From: Caballeronia arvi
GTDB lineage: Bacteria > Pseudomonadota > Gammaproteobacteria > Burkholderiales > Burkholderiaceae
Direction: 5' to 3'
Assembly: GCF_001544695.2 (NCBI RefSeq)
Contig: NZ_FCOM02000048.1
Coordinates: 1 to 64,000, forward strand
Length of the DNA stretch: 64,000 nucleotides
Below, one piece after another: positions 17,508-26,025 of the stretch (position 1 is the stretch's first letter; each line of letters begins with the position of its first letter). A program made the position numbers and the translations under genes. The notes under the pieces were generated by a model. The model saw only the letters and a program-made list of their open reading frames with translations. It did not search any database and was not told the DNA's origin.

Positions 17508-18052
17508 GAATTCCTCAGAGAATCGAGCTTGGGAAGATTGACGAGCAGCACGTCGAGCGTGAACCACGCGGCGACGGCGAAGAGCGTGCAGGCGCCTGCG
17601 CTCAGGTAGTCGAACGACACGAGCGCACGCGTTGTTTCGGGCAGGAGCGTCAGTGCGACGAGCGAGGCAAGCATGAAGGCGCGCGCCACATGCCACCAGC
17701 CGATCGACTTCGGCGTGCGTGCCGAGGCGATGAACCCCGAGCAGCCGCAATCGATATCGGTATGGCCGCGCAACACGTTGATCGCGAGCGCAATGCCGAA
17801 CAGCATGAACAATGCGATCAATGCGATGGCGCACGGCATGCGCGTATCGGCAAACAACAAGCCAATCGCGCCGGCTGCCTCCACTGCGGGAAATGCGAAC
17901 GACAAGGGCGTCAACGCGAACGACGGAAGCAATGCGAACGCTTCGAGCGACGCGCGAAAGCGCGACGGTTCGCGCCATTTGGGCGCTGCGCTCGCGAGCG
18001 CGATGATCGCCGCCGACGCGATGCACACCATGAGAATGACAGGATCGATCAT
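17504..18052 (-). CDS. mauE: MauE membrane protein for amine dehydrogenase small-subunit maturation
   Basis: 182 residues with four to five hydrophobic segments and a DIDCGCSG motif (around residues 98-105) typical of the MauE/DoxX-like redox family. It works with MauD in export or disulfide formation of the small subunit. It begins nine bases after aauB ends and overlaps mauD by four bases, so translation is tightly coupled. Confidence 0.9.
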   Translation of the reverse strand: MIDPVILMVCIASAAIIALASAAPKWREPSRFRASLEAFALLPSFALTPLSFAFPAVEAAGAIGLLFADTRMPCAIALIALFMLFGIALAINVLRGHTDIDCGCSGFIASARTPKSIGWWHVARAFMLASLVALTLLPETTRALVSFDYLSAGACTLFAVAAWFTLDVLLVNLPKLDSLRNS

Positions 18053-18061
18053 CGCGTCACC

Positions 18062-19219
18062 TCAGGGATTGAGCAGCAACGTCGACGTCGTGCCGAGCTG
18101 CTTTTCGACGTGCTGCCGCTTGCCGGTCGTCGCGTCCATCAAGACGAGATCGGAAGTCGGCGTGAGGCCGTAGAGAAGCGGCTTGTCGTCGGTGCTGACC
18201 TGAATCGCAAGCAACGGATCGATCTTCTGCTTCGCGAGATCCCAGCGCGCCACGCGCTTTTTGCTCGTCGTATCGTAGACCCAGATCTCCGTGCCCGGCT
18301 CCTTATGCGAACCGTCGACGCCCTTGTGCATCGCCACGTAGAGGCGATGGCTCGCCACATGCAGCGCGGTCTGCTGCAATCCGCCCGGACGCCATCCGGC
18401 CTTGCGTTCCTGATCGCTCAGCAAGGACCAGGACGTGCCGAACACCGGCGCATCGCCCGAGAAGTCCGCTGTGCGCGCGTTGCCCTTGAACGTCGTGAAG
18501 AGGTACGTGTTGCCGTCGCGCACTGCGTTGATGAACGCCGGATCATGATCGACATCGATGAACGCATCGGAGAGCTTGCGGCTCGCTTCCTTGCCCGTTG
18601 CGTCGAGCTTGACGGTGAGCGCCTTGCCGCTTTCGCACAGCGCGGAGAAGCGGTCATTGCCGCTCGGATATGCGAGCACGCAGCCATCCGTATCGATCTC
18701 GCCGACAACCTTCTTAGCGGCGGTATCGATCACCGTGACCGATGTCGACGGCGTGATGTTCGACACATAGAGCCGGCTGCCGTCTTCCGACAGGATCGTG
18801 CCATATGGCGTCGGCACCGTCTGCCCGTGCTTGGCCGGAATCACGATTTCGCCGGTCACGTCGAGTGTCGTGTTGTCGATGATCTCCACGACGTCAGTGC
18901 GTGCCCCGTGACTGCCACGCGCAAAGTAGGTCGTCGCGACATAACTCGTCTTGTGATCGGGCGAGATCGTGAAGCCCGGTGCAAAGCCGCCATCGATTTC
19001 GCCGATAAAGCGTTTCGTGTCGCCATCGAAGACATGAACGCGCGCATCGGTCATGCTCGCGAACGACACGTCCGTCACGAACACGCGATGCGGGCTATAC
19101 GGCGGCACTTTCGCCACCGTCAGTTCTTCCGGCTTCTCGGCCGCGCCCGCGTGCGATTGACACGCAAGCAGTCCGTACAGTAAGGCCCCCATCGCGGCGG
19201 CCAGCCGTCTCAGCTTCAT
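18062..19219 (-). CDS. aauB: TTQ amine dehydrogenase large (beta-propeller) subunit
   Basis: 385 residues. The signal peptide contains LLACQSHAGAA, followed by a seven-bladed beta-propeller with recurring blade-like segments such as RVFVTDVSF and RLYVSNITP. The large subunit has no cofactor but forms the substrate channel and the A2B2 tetramer with AauA. Like known mature large subunits it contains a Cys pair (DTDGCVLAYPSG and SALCESG). It is the first gene of the operon, about 206 bases downstream of the AraC regulator. Confidence 0.92.
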   Translation of the reverse strand: MKLRRLAAAMGALLYGLLACQSHAGAAEKPEELTVAKVPPYSPHRVFVTDVSFASMTDARVHVFDGDTKRFIGEIDGGFAPGFTISPDHKTSYVATTYFARGSHGARTDVVEIIDNTTLDVTGEIVIPAKHGQTVPTPYGTILSEDGSRLYVSNITPSTSVTVIDTAAKKVVGEIDTDGCVLAYPSGNDRFSALCESGKALTVKLDATGKEASRKLSDAFIDVDHDPAFINAVRDGNTYLFTTFKGNARTADFSGDAPVFGTSWSLLSDQERKAGWRPGGLQQTALHVASHRLYVAMHKGVDGSHKEPGTEIWVYDTTSKKRVARWDLAKQKIDPLLAIQVSTDDKPLLYGLTPTSDLVLMDATTGKRQHVEKQLGTTSTLLLNP

Positions 19220-19425
19220 TTGTGCTCCTCCTTGTTTATCGTCGAATTGACTCTAAAGATGACAATAAAAAAGAGCACTTCGGAACCGGCAGCGCGTGCG
19301 TGCCGAAATGGAGCATTCGAAAGCAAGCCGACAGAGAGACGCTTTATGCGAGCGATCGACGGGCAGCAGTGATCCATGCCGCGCGGGAGCGGCCTGCAAA
19401 CGTCAGAAAGGGAAAGCGCGTGGTC

Positions 19426-20367
19426 TTATCGCGGACGCTGTGTCTGAGAGGGAAGCTCGCCGAACAGGCTTTTGTAATCGCTCGCGAAATGGCCGAGATT
19501 GGAAAATCCCCAGCGCATCGCGGCTTCGCGCACCGGCACTTCGGTTTGCGATGTCGTCGTCAGAAGACGCCTCACCTGTGCAAGTCGCACGGCGCGCAGA
19601 TAACTGACCGGATTCATCTGCGTGACGGATTGAAAGCTGTTTTGAACGGTCCGGCGGCTCACGCGCAGTTTCTCGCAGAGATCCAGCACGGATATCGGCT
19701 GCTCGGGACGCGAGAGCACGAGATCATGCGCGCGTTTAACCACGTCGGCGCGGCACGCATAAGTCAGCCGGTCTTCGCGCACCGGTACATGAAACGTCAG
19801 CAGATCCAGAATGCTTTCCGTCACCGTCTGCGCGAACCGGTGCGCGCCATCGCCGGAAATGAAAGGATCGGGATCGGCGAGCACCGATTCGACCGCGGCG
19901 ATGATGCGCTTACCCGCACGTGCGCCCGCCGCACTCGGGATGCTCAAAACGTGCCGGTGGAGAATTTCGTCCTCGACATCGACACCTGCCGCGTCCGCCG
20001 CCGACGCAAGCAGCTTCGAATCGACGGCGACACCGAGCATTGACATATCGGGCGGCGAATGCAACAGGAATTCCTTCGATCCGGGCGCGACCACCAGCGC
20101 GTTCTCGTCGACCCTCACGCCTTGGAAGGAAAACGGCGCACCGCCGCCGAGCACGAGTCCGAACGTGACGAAGCCCGCGGGCAACTGCCCGCGCTGAACG
20201 ATACGAACGTTCGCGGATTCCTGGAATACCTGCACGCCCGCGATCGAAACCTGCTTCACCGTGCTGCGAAAAGCGCCTTCTCCCACCTGGTCATAGCGCT
20301 GTTCCCAACCCGTCAGCGCGTGCGCGTGACGGTCGGCGTCTTCAAAGGTTTCGAAATTGGCGTACAT
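19426..20367 (-). CDS. AraC-family regulator, likely activator of the amine dehydrogenase operon
   Basis: 313 residues from the ATG at 20367, directly preceded by AGGAGGAGGG. An ATG nine codons earlier would place that signal inside the gene. The N-terminal ligand-binding domain (about 1-190) is followed by the AraC double HTH (about 215-310, with SVLDLCEKLRVSRRTVQNSF and FGELPSQ). It is oriented like the operon and sits just upstream of aauB. AraC proteins such as FeaR regulate aromatic amine oxidation in enteric bacteria, so control by amine or aldehyde is plausible but unproven. Confidence 0.88.
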   Translation of the reverse strand: MYANFETFEDADRHAHALTGWEQRYDQVGEGAFRSTVKQVSIAGVQVFQESANVRIVQRGQLPAGFVTFGLVLGGGAPFSFQGVRVDENALVVAPGSKEFLLHSPPDMSMLGVAVDSKLLASAADAAGVDVEDEILHRHVLSIPSAAGARAGKRIIAAVESVLADPDPFISGDGAHRFAQTVTESILDLLTFHVPVREDRLTYACRADVVKRAHDLVLSRPEQPISVLDLCEKLRVSRRTVQNSFQSVTQMNPVSYLRAVRLAQVRRLLTTTSQTEVPVREAAMRWGFSNLGHFASDYKSLFGELPSQTQRPR

Positions 20368-20584
20368 CCCTCCTCCTGCTACTTGCGTCGCCATTGCTGC
20401 GACTGCTTATATGTTTTCGATTTTCTGGCGTCAAGCTTTTCAATTTTTCGCGGTCTTCGCCCGTTGCGCAATTCTAGAAATGCACAATTGAAAAACCCGC
20501 GCGGGCATGTGTAGGCGCGGCAGTTGAGACATTACTTTAAGTTCACGAATATTTGCCGCGCTGATGATCGCATCCCTTTTCGGC

Positions 20585-20612
20585 CGATTTGACGCAGATA
20601 TCCGTCGAATCG
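20585..20612. promoter_or_regulatory. Inverted repeat upstream of MFS gene, shared with iacC upstream region
   Basis: CGATTTGACG (20585-20594) and CGTCGAATCG (20603-20612) form a 10-bp inverted repeat with one mismatch and an 8-base centre. The 12-mer CGATTTGACGCA recurs at 24116-24127, between the LysR gene and iacC. A related stretch, GATATCC then TCGAAT, lies near 22067-22080, before iacF. I read these as sites for one regulator, probably the LysR protein encoded at 23144-24064. Confidence 0.45.
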
Positions 20613-20655
20613 ACACTGCGCACGTCGGAAAACCAGCAATCATCGGAGACAGGCG

Positions 20656-22065
20656 ATGCAATTCCCCAGCACCATAAATCCAAAAGGCAAGCGCTATACC
20701 TACGAGTGGTATGTGGTCGTGATCTGCATGCTGGCGTACGTCTTTTCGTTCATCGACCGCCAGGTGCTCGCGCTCATGATCGAGCCGATCAAACGCGACC
20801 TCCATCTCACCGATACACAATTCAGCCTGCTGCACGGCTTCGCATTCTCGCTGTTCTACGCGGTGATGGGCATGCCGATCGCGTATCTCGCCGACCGTTT
20901 CGCGCGCCCGAGAATCATCGCGACGGGAATCGCGCTGTGGAGCATCGCGACAGCGGCGTGCGGCCTGAGCCAGAGCTTCGTGCAGATGTTTGCCTCGCGC
21001 ATGAGTGTCGGCGTGGGCGAAGCGGCGCTATCGCCCGGCACCTATTCGATGCTCGCCGATTACTTCCCCAAGGAAAAGATGGGACGCGCGATAGGCATCT
21101 ATTCGCTTGGCTCGTTCATCGGCGGCGGCATCGCTTTTCTCGTCGGCGGTTATGTGATCGCGCTGCTCAAGCATGCGAGCGTGTTCACGTTGCCGATCGT
21201 CGGCGAATTGCGCGCGTGGCAGCTCACGTTCTTCATCGTCGGATTGCCGGGTCTGCTTGTCGCGTTCGTCTTCATGCTGACCGTGCGCGATCCCGCGCGC
21301 AAAGGTCTCGCACAGGACGACACGGGCAACGTCAAACGCGTCGCAATGGGCGATGCCCTACGTTTTATCGCGAGCCATCGCAAGACGTTCTTCTGCCATT
21401 ACATCGGCTTCTCGTTCTATGCGATGGGTCTCTATTGCCTGATGAGCTGGACACCCGCGTTCTATATGCGCCGCTTCGGTCTGACGCCGGTCGAAACCGG
21501 TTATATGCTCGGCATCGTGATGCTCGTCGCCAATACGACGGGCGTGTTCTGCGGGGGCTGGCTCAACGACTGGCTGCTGCGTCGTGGCCGCACTGATGCG
21601 CCGATGCGCGCGGCGTGGATCGGCGCGGCGTGCATGCTCGTGCCGGCCATCGCGTTCACCCAGACGGCGAGCCTCGGCGCATCGCTCGCGTGGCTCGTCG
21701 CGGCGATGTTCTTCGCGTCATTTCCCCTTCCGACCTCTGCCGCCGCGATGCAGGCGCTCGCGCCCAACCAGATGCGCGCGCAGATATCGGCGATGTTCCT
21801 TCTCGTGTCGAACCTGATCGGACTGGGTCTCGGGACGACGCTCGTCGCGCTCGTCACCGACAAGGTGTTCGGTTCGCCGCTCGCAGTCGGCCATTCGATG
21901 GCGCTCATCAATGCCGTGGCGATTGTGCTCGCCGCCGGGCTGCTCTTTGCCGGATGCAGACAGTATCAAGCAAGTCTTGATCGCGAGGCGCGTGAAGCGC
22001 GCACGACGGTGGAACCTGCATCCACGCACGAAGACGCGATCTCAGCCGCAACGACGACGGCATGA
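20656..22065 (+). CDS. MFS transporter of the iac locus (aromatic acid/indole compound permease candidate)
   Basis: 469 residues, 12 predicted transmembrane segments. It has the MFS signature region between TM2 and TM3 (YLADRFARPR) and FIDRQVLALMIEPIKRDL early in TM1-2, as in the spinster-like/aromatic-acid branch. The C-terminus is short and polar. In Paraburkholderia phytofirmans PsJN an MFS gene in the iac region takes part in removing dioxindole-3-acetate; this gene sits in the equivalent context. Import of indole-3-acetate or of that metabolite are both possible. Confidence 0.85.
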   Translation: MQFPSTINPKGKRYTYEWYVVVICMLAYVFSFIDRQVLALMIEPIKRDLHLTDTQFSLLHGFAFSLFYAVMGMPIAYLADRFARPRIIATGIALWSIATAACGLSQSFVQMFASRMSVGVGEAALSPGTYSMLADYFPKEKMGRAIGIYSLGSFIGGGIAFLVGGYVIALLKHASVFTLPIVGELRAWQLTFFIVGLPGLLVAFVFMLTVRDPARKGLAQDDTGNVKRVAMGDALRFIASHRKTFFCHYIGFSFYAMGLYCLMSWTPAFYMRRFGLTPVETGYMLGIVMLVANTTGVFCGGWLNDWLLRRGRTDAPMRAAWIGAACMLVPAIAFTQTASLGASLAWLVAAMFFASFPLPTSAAAMQALAPNQMRAQISAMFLLVSNLIGLGLGTTLVALVTDKVFGSPLAVGHSMALINAVAIVLAAGLLFAGCRQYQASLDREAREARTTVEPASTHEDAISAATTTA

Positions 22066-22119
22066 AGATATCCATCGAATTGATGTAATCAGCTCTTTTT
22101 AATCTATTTTGCTTATCCG

Positions 22120-22154
22120 TCAAGGGACGATACGCTCGACGCATCGTCCCTTGA
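22120..22154 (+). promoter_or_regulatory. 12-bp perfect hairpin in leader of iacF
   Basis: TCAAGGGACGAT (22120-22131) pairs perfectly with ATCGTCCCTTGA (22143-22154) around 11 bases and ends 18 bases before the iacF ATG. No T-run follows, so it is not a standard terminator. It could protect or gate the iacF message after the MFS gene, or be a protein-binding palindrome. Confidence 0.45.
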
Positions 22155-22172
22155 AATCATTGGAAAGGCATC

Positions 22173-23141
22173 ATGCAAGCTCAAACATTCAAAGTTCGCG
22201 TCGACGCAATGCGCGAGGAAGCCCACGGCATTCGCTCGTTCAGCGTCTCGCGCCTCGATGGCCTGCCTTTCGACGCGTACGAGGCCGGCGCGCATATCGA
22301 CGTCACGAGTCCTTCAGGCATTACACGTCAATACTCGCTGTGCGGCGATCCGGCTCGGCGTGATTCGCATATCTTCGCGGTAAAGAAAGAAGCGCAATCG
22401 CGCGGCGGCTCGCGTTCGCTCCACGAGGAAGTGTGCATCGGCAGTGAGCTATCCATCGGGGCGCCGCGCAATCTGTTCCGGCTCGAAGAAGGCGCAAGCG
22501 AACATATCCTGATTGGCGCGGGCATCGGCATTACGCCCTTGCTTTCGATGGCGTATCGTCTCGTCGCGATCGGCGCGCCCTTCATGCTGCACTATTTCGC
22601 GCGCAGTGAGACGCACGCGGCTTTCCTGCCCCTGCTTGCACGCGCGCCGTTCGATCAGTACGTGAAGCTGCATGTCGGTGTGGACCGTGAAGCGCTATCG
22701 GATGAACTCGATGCCTTTCTCCGCGATGCGGACGAGAATGCGCACGTCTACACGTGCGGCCCCGCACCGTTCATGGATGTCGTGGTGGAATCGGCGCAAA
22801 GGCGTCTGCCTGCCGATGCTGTCCATCTCGAACGCTTCAAAGCCGAGCCGCAAGCTCAGCCGGAAACAACGCTCGATACGTTCGATGTGCAACTCGCAAG
22901 CAGCGGAAAGACCGTGCGTGTGGATGCTTCCACGTCGATCGTCGATGCGCTTGCTTCGATCGGCATCGAAGTGGATACGTCATGCGGCGAAGGCGTCTGC
23001 GGCACCTGTATGGTGGATGTCGTGAGCGGCGAGCCCGAGCACCGCGATCATTGCCTTTCCAAGGCCGAGCGTGCGAGCAACAGTGTGATCTGCTGTTGTG
23101 TGTCCCGCTCCCGTTCGCCGGTGCTCGTGCTCGATCTCTGA
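22173..23141 (+). CDS. iacF: PDR/VanB-family ferredoxin reductase of the IAA dioxygenase system
   Basis: 322 residues. An N-terminal flavin-binding barrel (RQYSLCGDP near 53-60) is followed by an NAD(P) domain (GAGIGITPLLSM, 115-126; YTCGPAPFM, 193-201) and a C-terminal plant-type [2Fe-2S] domain with Cys271, Cys276, Cys279 and Cys309. This phthalate-dioxygenase-reductase architecture passes electrons from NAD(P)H to a Rieske oxygenase. The iacC/iacD oxygenase genes lie about 1 kb downstream, past a LysR gene on the opposite strand. Its stop is three bases from the convergent LysR stop. Confidence 0.85.
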   Translation: MQAQTFKVRVDAMREEAHGIRSFSVSRLDGLPFDAYEAGAHIDVTSPSGITRQYSLCGDPARRDSHIFAVKKEAQSRGGSRSLHEEVCIGSELSIGAPRNLFRLEEGASEHILIGAGIGITPLLSMAYRLVAIGAPFMLHYFARSETHAAFLPLLARAPFDQYVKLHVGVDREALSDELDAFLRDADENAHVYTCGPAPFMDVVVESAQRRLPADAVHLERFKAEPQAQPETTLDTFDVQLASSGKTVRVDASTSIVDALASIGIEVDTSCGEGVCGTCMVDVVSGEPEHRDHCLSKAERASNSVICCCVSRSRSPVLVLDL

Positions 23142-23143
23142 AC

Positions 23144-24064
23144 TTACATCTTCTGGAAGCCCGCGAGGATGCCGGTGATCAGGCCGCGCATCCACGCGAT
23201 GCCTTCGTCTTCGTGAAAGTGCTCGTGCCAGTGCATCGTCACCGCGGCCTTGGGCAACTGAACCGGTAGCGCATAAATACGGAATGCGTCCTCGCGATTG
23301 AGGATATGCGCGAGACGTTCGGGCAGCGTCGCAAGCAGATCCGTCACCGCGAGCACGCCCGGTACCGCGACGAAATGCGGCAACGCCAGCGCGATATTGC
23401 GTCCAACGCCTTGCGCGCGCAACGCATCGTCGAGCGCGTGATGGCTATGTTCGAGCGAACGCACCTGCACGTGCGACGCCGATAAAAAATCATCGAGATT
23501 CAATGTCTCGCTCGCAGGCAAGTCTTTGCGCGCTCTCGTCATGCAGACATACGCTTCCTCGAACAGCAGCTCGTGACGCGTGCGCGGCAATAACGACGGC
23601 AGATTGCCGATCGCAAAGTCCAGGCGGCTCGAACGCAACGCCTCTTCAATTTCCTCGACGGGTGAAGGCTCCACCAGCAGTTTGACGCGCGGCGCCAATT
23701 CATGCAGCGCCTGACAGATCGCGGGCAGATATGCCATTTCTCCCGCATCGGAAAGAGAAAGACGAAACGTGCGATTGCTCGTCGATGCATCGAAACGCTC
23801 GGCGAAACGCAATGCTTCGCGCACGGTATCGAGCGCGCGTCCGACGATCTCGGCCAGCTCCAGCGCAACGGGCGTCGGCTGCATGCCCGCACGGGTGCGA
23901 ATGAAGAGGTTGTCGTCGAAAAGCGTGCGCAAGCGCCCAAGCGAATAGCTCACAGCGGGTTGCGAAAGCGCGAGCCGTTCGCCGGCTTTCGTGAGGCTGC
24001 GCTCTTCGACGATCGCCTGAAACACGCGCAGCAGATTGAGATCGACATGGTCGATGGAAGTCAT
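23144..24064 (-). CDS. LysR-family regulator of the iac locus
   Basis: 306 residues from the ATG at 24064; upstream in-frame Met codons lack better signals. The N-terminal HTH contains LTKAGERLALSQPAVSYSL, and the effector domain (from about residue 90) is of the NodD/LinR-like type. It lies between iacF and iacC and is divergent from iacC. In P. phytofirmans PsJN a LysR regulator responsive to dioxindole-3-acetate controls iac genes; this is the positional equivalent. The repeat at 24116-24127 in the divergent region is a candidate operator. Confidence 0.88.
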   Translation of the reverse strand: MTSIDHVDLNLLRVFQAIVEERSLTKAGERLALSQPAVSYSLGRLRTLFDDNLFIRTRAGMQPTPVALELAEIVGRALDTVREALRFAERFDASTSNRTFRLSLSDAGEMAYLPAICQALHELAPRVKLLVEPSPVEEIEEALRSSRLDFAIGNLPSLLPRTRHELLFEEAYVCMTRARKDLPASETLNLDDFLSASHVQVRSLEHSHHALDDALRAQGVGRNIALALPHFVAVPGVLAVTDLLATLPERLAHILNREDAFRIYALPVQLPKAAVTMHWHEHFHEDEGIAWMRGLITGILAGFQKM

Positions 24065-24223
24065 TGGGCCACTCTCGAGATATCGGCGCCATTTATCGGG
24101 GAACCGTTTTTTAATCGATTTGACGCATGATCTTCGCAAAGCGAGACTGATGTCAACGAGAGGATGTGCCGATCTCATCGCAATCCTCGTGTTAGCCGAT
24201 CAACCTCACCCCACATCGAACCG

Positions 24224-25507
24224 ATGAGTACATCGACAACCCAAATCATCGACACGAGCGCGCTTCACGCGCGCGCGCAGGCCGACCGCATCGCGCCGTC
24301 GCTCTATTACGATGCCGATCTCTTCGAAGCCGAACTCGAGCGCATCTTTTATAAAACGTGGATCTGGGTCGCGCACGAAAGCGAATTGCCAAAGCCCGGC
24401 GATTTCGTGACGACGACCATCGGCCGCCAGCCGGTGATCGTCGTGCGCGACAAAAGCGGCGCGGTGCACGTGCTGCAAAACCGCTGCCGTCACCGCGGCG
24501 CCACGGTATGCGAAGAACACAAAGGCAACGCGAAGGGCTTCACGTGCCCCTATCACAGCTGGTCTTATGCGCTCGACGGCACCTTGCGCGCATTGCCTTA
24601 TGGCGACGGCTACGAAGGTGTCTGCGATAAAGGCGATCTGCCGCTCAAGAAACTGCGCGTCGGGATTTATCAGGGATTGATCTTCGCGAGCTTCAACGAA
24701 GCAATCGAACCGCTCGAAGATTTTCTCGGCGGCGCGAAGCCGTGGATCGATCTCTTCATGAAGCAAGGCGCGGGTTATCCGATCAAGGCCAACGGCGAGC
24801 ACAAGTTCAAGTTCAAAGGCAACTGGAAGATTCAGCTCGAGAACACGACCGATCTGTATCACTTCCCCGTCGTCCACAAGTCGTGGATGAAGTCGATCGA
24901 CGATGAAACCGCCGCGGCCATCACGAGCTTCATGACGAGCGACGATGCCTTCTGCCGTTCGCTCGGCAACGGCCATAGTCTCGCGGTGCTGGTGCCCGAG
25001 ATCGTCGATCTCGACAAGGACGACGGTGCGCCCTTGCCCGAGCGTTTCAACGACCTGGCCGCGAAGCTCGCCGAAAAACACGCGCCCGACGAAGTACGGC
25101 GCATCGTACGCTCGCTGATGGGCGTCGGCTTCAACCTGAATCTCTTTCCGAATCTCGCGCTCTCGATGGCGTTCTTCCGCGTGCTACGGCCCATTTCCGC
25201 GGAAGAAACGGAGATTCGCCATGTTGCGCTCGCGATGGACGGCGGACCGGAAGAAGCGAATCGCGTGCGCTTGCGCATTCACGAGCACTTTCAAGGTCCG
25301 TTCGGCTTCGGCAGTCCCGACGACGCCGAAGCATGGGAACGCGTGCAGCGCGGCTCGCATGCGGGCCCCGATGTGCCGATTCTCGTGAATCGCGGCCTGA
25401 ATCGCGAGAGCACCGCACCGAACGGTGAAAAGACCGCGCATGCCACCGACGAAACCGGTATGCGTGAAGCCTATAAGCAATGGCGCGCAATGATGGAGCA
25501 GGCATAA
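24224..25507 (+). CDS. iacC: Rieske oxygenase large (alpha) subunit
   Basis: 427 residues from the ATG at 24224. The Rieske [2Fe-2S] centre has Cys88-x-His90 (CRHRG) and Cys108-x2-His111 (CPYHSW). The mononuclear iron site has Asp210, His213 and His218 (TTDLYHFPVVH). It inserts oxygen into an aromatic ring with electrons from the ferredoxin reductase (IacF). In the iac pathway IacC/IacD act on an oxidised indole-3-acetate intermediate on the way to catechol. The stop overlaps the iacD start by one base (TAATG), so the subunits are coupled. Confidence 0.9.
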   Translation: MSTSTTQIIDTSALHARAQADRIAPSLYYDADLFEAELERIFYKTWIWVAHESELPKPGDFVTTTIGRQPVIVVRDKSGAVHVLQNRCRHRGATVCEEHKGNAKGFTCPYHSWSYALDGTLRALPYGDGYEGVCDKGDLPLKKLRVGIYQGLIFASFNEAIEPLEDFLGGAKPWIDLFMKQGAGYPIKANGEHKFKFKGNWKIQLENTTDLYHFPVVHKSWMKSIDDETAAAITSFMTSDDAFCRSLGNGHSLAVLVPEIVDLDKDDGAPLPERFNDLAAKLAEKHAPDEVRRIVRSLMGVGFNLNLFPNLALSMAFFRVLRPISAEETEIRHVALAMDGGPEEANRVRLRIHEHFQGPFGFGSPDDAEAWERVQRGSHAGPDVPILVNRGLNRESTAPNGEKTAHATDETGMREAYKQWRAMMEQA

Positions 25508-26004
25508 TGGACGATCGCAACGCACTCTTCTCTCAACAGACCTTCGCGCGGGCGATCGAATTCATCTGGCGCGAGGCTGAACTGCTGGATCGCCGCGACT
25601 ATCGTGCGTGGCTCGACTTGTGGGAGCCGTCCGGCTTCTATGTGGTGCCGATCGATCCGGAATCGACGGACTATGCCGCGACGCTGAACTACGCATACGA
25701 CGATCAGGACATGCGCGAAAAGCGCGTACAGCGAATGATGTCGGGCTATTCGGCTTCGGCATCGGATGCGGCGCGCACGGTTCGCACGGTGTCGCGCTTC
25801 ACGTTATCGAGCGATAGCGCCGATGTTATCGAAGTGAGGTCGTCGCAGGTGATCGTCGCATACAAGCGCGGCATATCGACGATCTTCGCCGCCGATCTCA
25901 CGCACAAGATCAGCATGAGCGGCGGCGAACCGAAACTCGCCGAAAAGGTAATCCGTCTGATCGACTCGACCGAAGCACTGAGCGCAATCGGCTTTCTGCT
26001 TTGA
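25507..26004 (+). CDS. iacD: Ring-hydroxylating dioxygenase small (beta) subunit
   Basis: 165 residues in the SnoaL-like beta-subunit fold (early motif AIEFIWREAELLDRRDYRAWLDLW, late motif LAEKVIRLIDS). Beta subunits are structural and build the alpha3beta3 oxygenase. The ATG shares a base with the iacC stop. The stop is 22 bases from the stop of the convergent histidine kinase gene. Confidence 0.88.
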   Translation: MDDRNALFSQQTFARAIEFIWREAELLDRRDYRAWLDLWEPSGFYVVPIDPESTDYAATLNYAYDDQDMREKRVQRMMSGYSASASDAARTVRTVSRFTLSSDSADVIEVRSSQVIVAYKRGISTIFAADLTHKISMSGGEPKLAEKVIRLIDSTEALSAIGFLL

Positions 26005-26025
26005 TCCAGAGCGACGCATCGGTGG

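Noticed and set aside
16296-19219. Methylamine dehydrogenase (mau) rather than aromatic amine dehydrogenase
   Set aside because: Cannot be excluded from AauA/AauB alone, but there is no mauF, mauG, mauM, mauN or amicyanin gene, and an aldehyde dehydrogenase is in the operon, so the aau reading is preferred.
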